Shown here piece by piece: positions 61,066-64,000 of a stretch of 64,000 nt of DNA. Under the pieces are notes generated by a model. The model made no database searches. It was not told the DNA's origin and saw only the letters and a program-made list of their open reading frames with translations. The position numbers and the translations under genes are program-made. Each line of letters begins with the position of its first letter. Positions within the stretch are counted from its first letter, which is position 1. Source of the DNA: Shewanella nanhaiensis (GTDB taxonomy: Bacteria; Pseudomonadota; Gammaproteobacteria; Enterobacterales; Shewanellaceae). The stretch is from the NCBI RefSeq assembly GCF_019457885.1, contig NZ_JAHZST010000020.1, positions 1-64,000 on the forward strand, written 5' to 3'.

Positions 61066-62607
61066 ATGCAACTGAATTCCACTGAAATCAGCGATCTGAT
61101 TAAACAGCGGATCGAGCAGTTCGAAGTCGTTAGTGAAGCTCGCAACGAAGGTACTATCGTTGCAGTTAGTGACGGCATCATCCGCATCCACGGCCTAGCC
61201 GACGTGATGCAAGGTGAGATGATCGAGCTGCCTGGTAACCGTTTCGCAATCGCGTTGAACTTAGAACGTGATTCTGTCGGTGCCGTAGTTATGGGCCCTT
61301 ATGCCTCTTTGGCTGAAGGCGACAAAGTAAAAACAACTGGTCGTATTTTGGAAGTCCCAGTTGGCCGTGGTCTTTTAGGCCGCGTAGTCAACACATTGGG
61401 TGAGCCAATCGACGGAAAAGGACCTATCGATAACGATGGTTTCTCTCCTGTTGAAATGATCGCACCAGGTGTTATTGAACGTAAGTCAGTAGATCAACCA
61501 GTACAAACTGGTTATAAAGCCGTTGACTCTATGATCCCTATCGGTCGTGGACAGCGTGAGTTGATCATTGGTGACCGTCAGATCGGTAAAACCGCTCTAG
61601 CGATCGATGCCATCATCAACCAAAAAGATACTGGCATTAAGTGTGTATACGTAGCAGTAGGCCAGAAGGCTTCTACTATCGCTAACGTGGTACGCAAGCT
61701 AGAAGAACATGGCGCTTTGGCGAACACCATTGTTGTTGTTGCTACAGCTTCTGAAGCTGCTGCTCTACAATACTTGGCTCCATACTCTGGTTGTTCAATG
61801 GGTGAGTACTTCCGCGACCGCGGTGAAGATTCACTGATTGTCTATGATGATCTTTCTAAGCAAGCAGTTGCTTACCGTCAGATCTCATTGCTACTTAAGC
61901 GTCCACCAGGACGTGAAGCATACCCAGGTGATGTATTCTATCTTCACTCTCGTCTGTTAGAGCGTGCTTCACGTGTTAACGCCGAGTATGTTGAGAAGTT
62001 CACTAAAGGTGAAGTGAAAGGCCAAACTGGTTCTTTGACTGCTCTGCCGATTATTGAAACTCAAGCGGGTGACGTATCTGCATTCGTACCGACCAACGTA
62101 ATTTCGATTACCGATGGTCAGATCTTCCTTGAAACTGACCTATTTAACTCTGGACTACGTCCTGCTGTTAACCCAGGTATTTCGGTTTCTCGTGTTGGTG
62201 GTGCGGCTCAGACTAAGATCATCAAGAAACTGTCTGGCGGTATTCGTAGCGCACTAGCACAGTATCGAGAGCTTGCAGCGTTCTCACAGTTTGCATCTGA
62301 CTTAGATGATGCAACACGTGCTCAGCTTGAGCATGGTGAGCGTGTTACTGAACTTATGAAGCAAAAACAATACGCCCCTATGAGCGTAGCTGATCAGTCT
62401 GTGTCTATTTTCTCAGCTGAAAAAGGTTACCTAAAGAGCGTAGAGCTTAATAAGATTGGTGATTTCGAAGCGTCTTTGCTCTCTTACATGAACAGCGAGC
62501 ATGCTGACCTTATGAAGACCATCAACGAGACTGGCAACTACAATGCCGACATCGAAGGTGAGTTGAAGGCTGGCCTCGATAAGTTCGTCGAAACTCAAAC
62601 CTGGTAA
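61066..62607 (+). CDS. atpA: ATP synthase F1 subunit alpha
   Basis: A 513-residue noncatalytic nucleotide-binding subunit, the same length as E. coli AtpA. Walker A is GDRQIGKTALAIDAI, and the arginine finger lies in the VSRVGGAAQTK block. ATG 61066 (MQLNSTEIS) follows GGGAG. A short GAGGTGCC/GGCGCCTC hairpin lies in the gap before atpG (62613-62631) and lacks a T run, so it probably adjusts relative mRNA stability rather than ending transcription. Confidence 0.98.
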   Translation: MQLNSTEISDLIKQRIEQFEVVSEARNEGTIVAVSDGIIRIHGLADVMQGEMIELPGNRFAIALNLERDSVGAVVMGPYASLAEGDKVKTTGRILEVPVGRGLLGRVVNTLGEPIDGKGPIDNDGFSPVEMIAPGVIERKSVDQPVQTGYKAVDSMIPIGRGQRELIIGDRQIGKTALAIDAIINQKDTGIKCVYVAVGQKASTIANVVRKLEEHGALANTIVVVATASEAAALQYLAPYSGCSMGEYFRDRGEDSLIVYDDLSKQAVAYRQISLLLKRPPGREAYPGDVFYLHSRLLERASRVNAEYVEKFTKGEVKGQTGSLTALPIIETQAGDVSAFVPTNVISITDGQIFLETDLFNSGLRPAVNPGISVSRVGGAAQTKIIKKLSGGIRSALAQYRELAAFSQFASDLDDATRAQLEHGERVTELMKQKQYAPMSVADQSVSIFSAEKGYLKSVELNKIGDFEASLLSYMNSEHADLMKTINETGNYNADIEGELKAGLDKFVETQTW

Positions 62608-62653
62608 AAACAGAGGTGCCTTTGGCGCCTCAGGTCCAGATTGGAGAGTAAAG

Positions 62654-63514
62654 ATGGCCAACGCTAAAGAGATTAAAACCAAGATCGCGAGTGTACAAAA
62701 CACTCAGAAGATCACGTCTGCTATGGAGATGGTTGCCGCGAGTAAAATGCGTAAAGCACAAGATCGCATGGCAGCAAGTCGTCCATATGCAGAAAATATG
62801 CGTAAGGTGATCGGTCACGTGGCGCAAGGTTCTCTCGAATATAAGCATCCATATTTGGAAGTGCGAGAAGCCAAGCGTGTTGGTTACATTGTTGTGTCAA
62901 CCGACCGTGGTCTTTGTGGTGGTCTGAACGTTAACCTTTTCAAGAAGGTTGTGTCAGACGTGAAGAAGCAGCGTGATGCTGGTGCAGAAGTTGAATTCTG
63001 CCCAATCGGCGCACGAAGCGTACAGTTCTTCAATAGCTTTGGCGGACAAGTTTCTGCTCATGCTTCAGGTTTAGGTGATGCTCCAAAGCTAGCCGATCTG
63101 ATCGGAACAGTACGTGTCATGCTTCAAGCATACAACGAAGGCAAGCTAGATCGTTTGTACGTGGTATTCAACAAGTTCGTTAATACTATGTCTCAGACGC
63201 CTGTGATCGAGCAGCTGCTACCTTTGCCTAAGTCAGAAGAGGATGAGATTTCTCATCACTGGGACTACCTATACGAGCCAGATCCAAAAGAGCTTTTGGA
63301 TACTTTGTTGGTCCGTTATGTGGAGTCTCAAGTTTACCAAGGTGTTGTTGAAAATATTGCATCCGAACAAGCGGCCCGTATGGTTGCTATGAAAGCTGCA
63401 ACAGACAACGCTGGTGAACTTATCAGTGACTTGGAGTTGGTCTATAACAAGGCTCGTCAGGCTGCGATTACGCAGGAACTGTCGGAAATTGTTTCAGGTG
63501 CCGCTGCCGTTTAG
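62654..63514 (+). CDS. atpG: ATP synthase F1 subunit gamma
   Basis: A 286-residue central rotor shaft. The N-terminal coiled coil IKTKIASVQNTQKITSAMEM (cited at its start) and the C-terminal helix ATDNAGELISDLELVYNKAR are the conserved ends. Length matches E. coli AtpG (287). Confidence 0.98.
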   Translation: MANAKEIKTKIASVQNTQKITSAMEMVAASKMRKAQDRMAASRPYAENMRKVIGHVAQGSLEYKHPYLEVREAKRVGYIVVSTDRGLCGGLNVNLFKKVVSDVKKQRDAGAEVEFCPIGARSVQFFNSFGGQVSAHASGLGDAPKLADLIGTVRVMLQAYNEGKLDRLYVVFNKFVNTMSQTPVIEQLLPLPKSEEDEISHHWDYLYEPDPKELLDTLLVRYVESQVYQGVVENIASEQAARMVAMKAATDNAGELISDLELVYNKARQAAITQELSEIVSGAAAV

Positions 63515-63549
63515 GCTAGGTAACGAATACAAGTTTTAGAGGATTTATC

Positions 63550-64000
63550 ATGAGCACAGGTACTGTTGTCCAAGTAATTGGCGCGGTTGTGGACGTTGAG
63601 TTTCCACAAGATGCCGTACCTCAGGTATATGACGCTCTAGAGATCAAAAGTGAAGATTTGGTGCTGGAAGTACAGCAGCAACTAGGTGGTGGTGTTGTTC
63701 GTACCATCGCTATGGGTTCTTCAGATGGTCTGCGTCGTGGTCTTGAGGTTGTAAATTCTGGTTCACCTATTTCTGTTCCGGTTGGGGAAAAGACCCTAGG
63801 CCGTATCATGAACGTATTAGGTCAGCCAGTTGATGAAGCGGGTGAAATTGGTGAAGAAGAGCGTTATGTTATTCACCGTGAAGCGCCTTCATATGAAGAT
63901 CAATCAAACACAACTGAGCTTTTAGAGACTGGTATCAAGGTTATCGACCTTGTATGTCCATTCGCTAAGGGTGGTAAAGTTGGTCTGTTTGGTGGTGCTG
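63550..64000 (+). CDS. atpD: ATP synthase F1 subunit beta, 5' part
   Basis: The first 150 residues of the catalytic beta subunit: MSTGTVVQVIGAVVDVEFP, then VLEVQQQLGGGVVRTIAMG and the approach GGKVGLFGGA to the Walker A loop, where the window ends. It follows atpG by 35 nt with AGAGG as ribosome site. The 3' end and atpC lie outside the window. Confidence 0.97.
   Translation, partial: MSTGTVVQVIGAVVDVEFPQDAVPQVYDALEIKSEDLVLEVQQQLGGGVVRTIAMGSSDGLRRGLEVVNSGSPISVPVGEKTLGRIMNVLGQPVDEAGEIGEEERYVIHREAPSYEDQSNTTELLETGIKVIDLVCPFAKGGKVGLFGGA

Noticed and set aside
1..64000. tRNA, rRNA or CRISPR loci
   Set aside because: No cloverleaf with a TTC-type arm, no rRNA-like sequence and no regularly spaced identical repeats were seen on either strand.

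Overview
The window is the replication-origin region of a gammaproteobacterial chromosome. Gene order and protein sequences point to Shewanella or a close marine relative. Evidence seen directly: fadBA is divergent from pepQ-yigZ-trkH-hemG as in enteric bacteria; dnaA-dnaN-recF-gyrB, rpmH-rnpA-yidD-yidC-mnmE and mioC-[oriC]-mnmG-rsmG-parAB-atpIBEFHAGD are all present; and there are perfect TGTTCCACGTGGAACA parS sites. The genus assignment is inference.

Layout. 0-3.1 kb: the first 15 codons of an IS110-type transposase (cut by the window edge), then two small exported proteins and one membrane-anchored protein of unknown function, with a 90-nt structured repeat between them. 3.2-8.5 kb: a HemG-like flavodoxin, a YgaV/BigR-type ArsR regulator, hemG, trkH, yigZ and pepQ. 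8.6-14.1 kb: the fadBA beta-oxidation operon, a GNAT acetyltransferase, ybaK, tusA and a MOSC protein. 14.4-25.3 kb: a large exported propeller/amidohydrolase, tag, glyQS, an HDOD protein and the pxpBCA 5-oxoprolinase operon. 25.7-32 kb: gyrB, recF, dnaN and dnaA, leftward. 32.4-36.3 kb: rpmH, rnpA, yidD, yidC and mnmE, rightward. 36.3-37 kb: a gene-free, AT-rich, GATC-rich stretch with DnaA boxes. 37-40.4 kb: hrpB and a sulfotransferase-like gene.

40.4-49.6 kb is an accessory island. It holds a Fic/DUF4172 protein with a C-terminal DNA-binding region and palindromic operators, a DUF417 membrane protein, a PLD-nuclease/SF2-helicase/DUF3427 protein and a YcaQ/AlkZ-type glycosylase. Between them lie repeated blocks built on a hairpin element whose arms change together from copy to copy. 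49.6-52.6 kb: an AGCS symporter, a probable 43-residue membrane protein and a LysE-type exporter. 52.9-64 kb: mioC, an E. coli-like oriC (20 GATC sites and several DnaA boxes in about 370 bp), mnmG, rsmG, parA, parB and the ATP synthase operon, which runs off the right edge inside atpD.

How the parts work together. oriC, DnaA, the beta clamp, RecF, gyrase B, ParAB and parS make up a replication-initiation and segregation hub. parS sites lie 15-40 kb to the left of oriC, and parAB lies just to its right. GATC clusters at oriC and at the dnaA promoter suggest SeqA/Dam control. The most unusual signals are: (1) the covarying hairpin repeat family; (2) the fic gene with its control region duplicated downstream; (3) a second oriC-like or DnaA-titrating region at 36.4-36.8 kb; (4) a parS site that is the stem of a transcription terminator; and (5) a family of 23-27 bp hairpins with a shared 13-nt loop, two of which contain stop codons.
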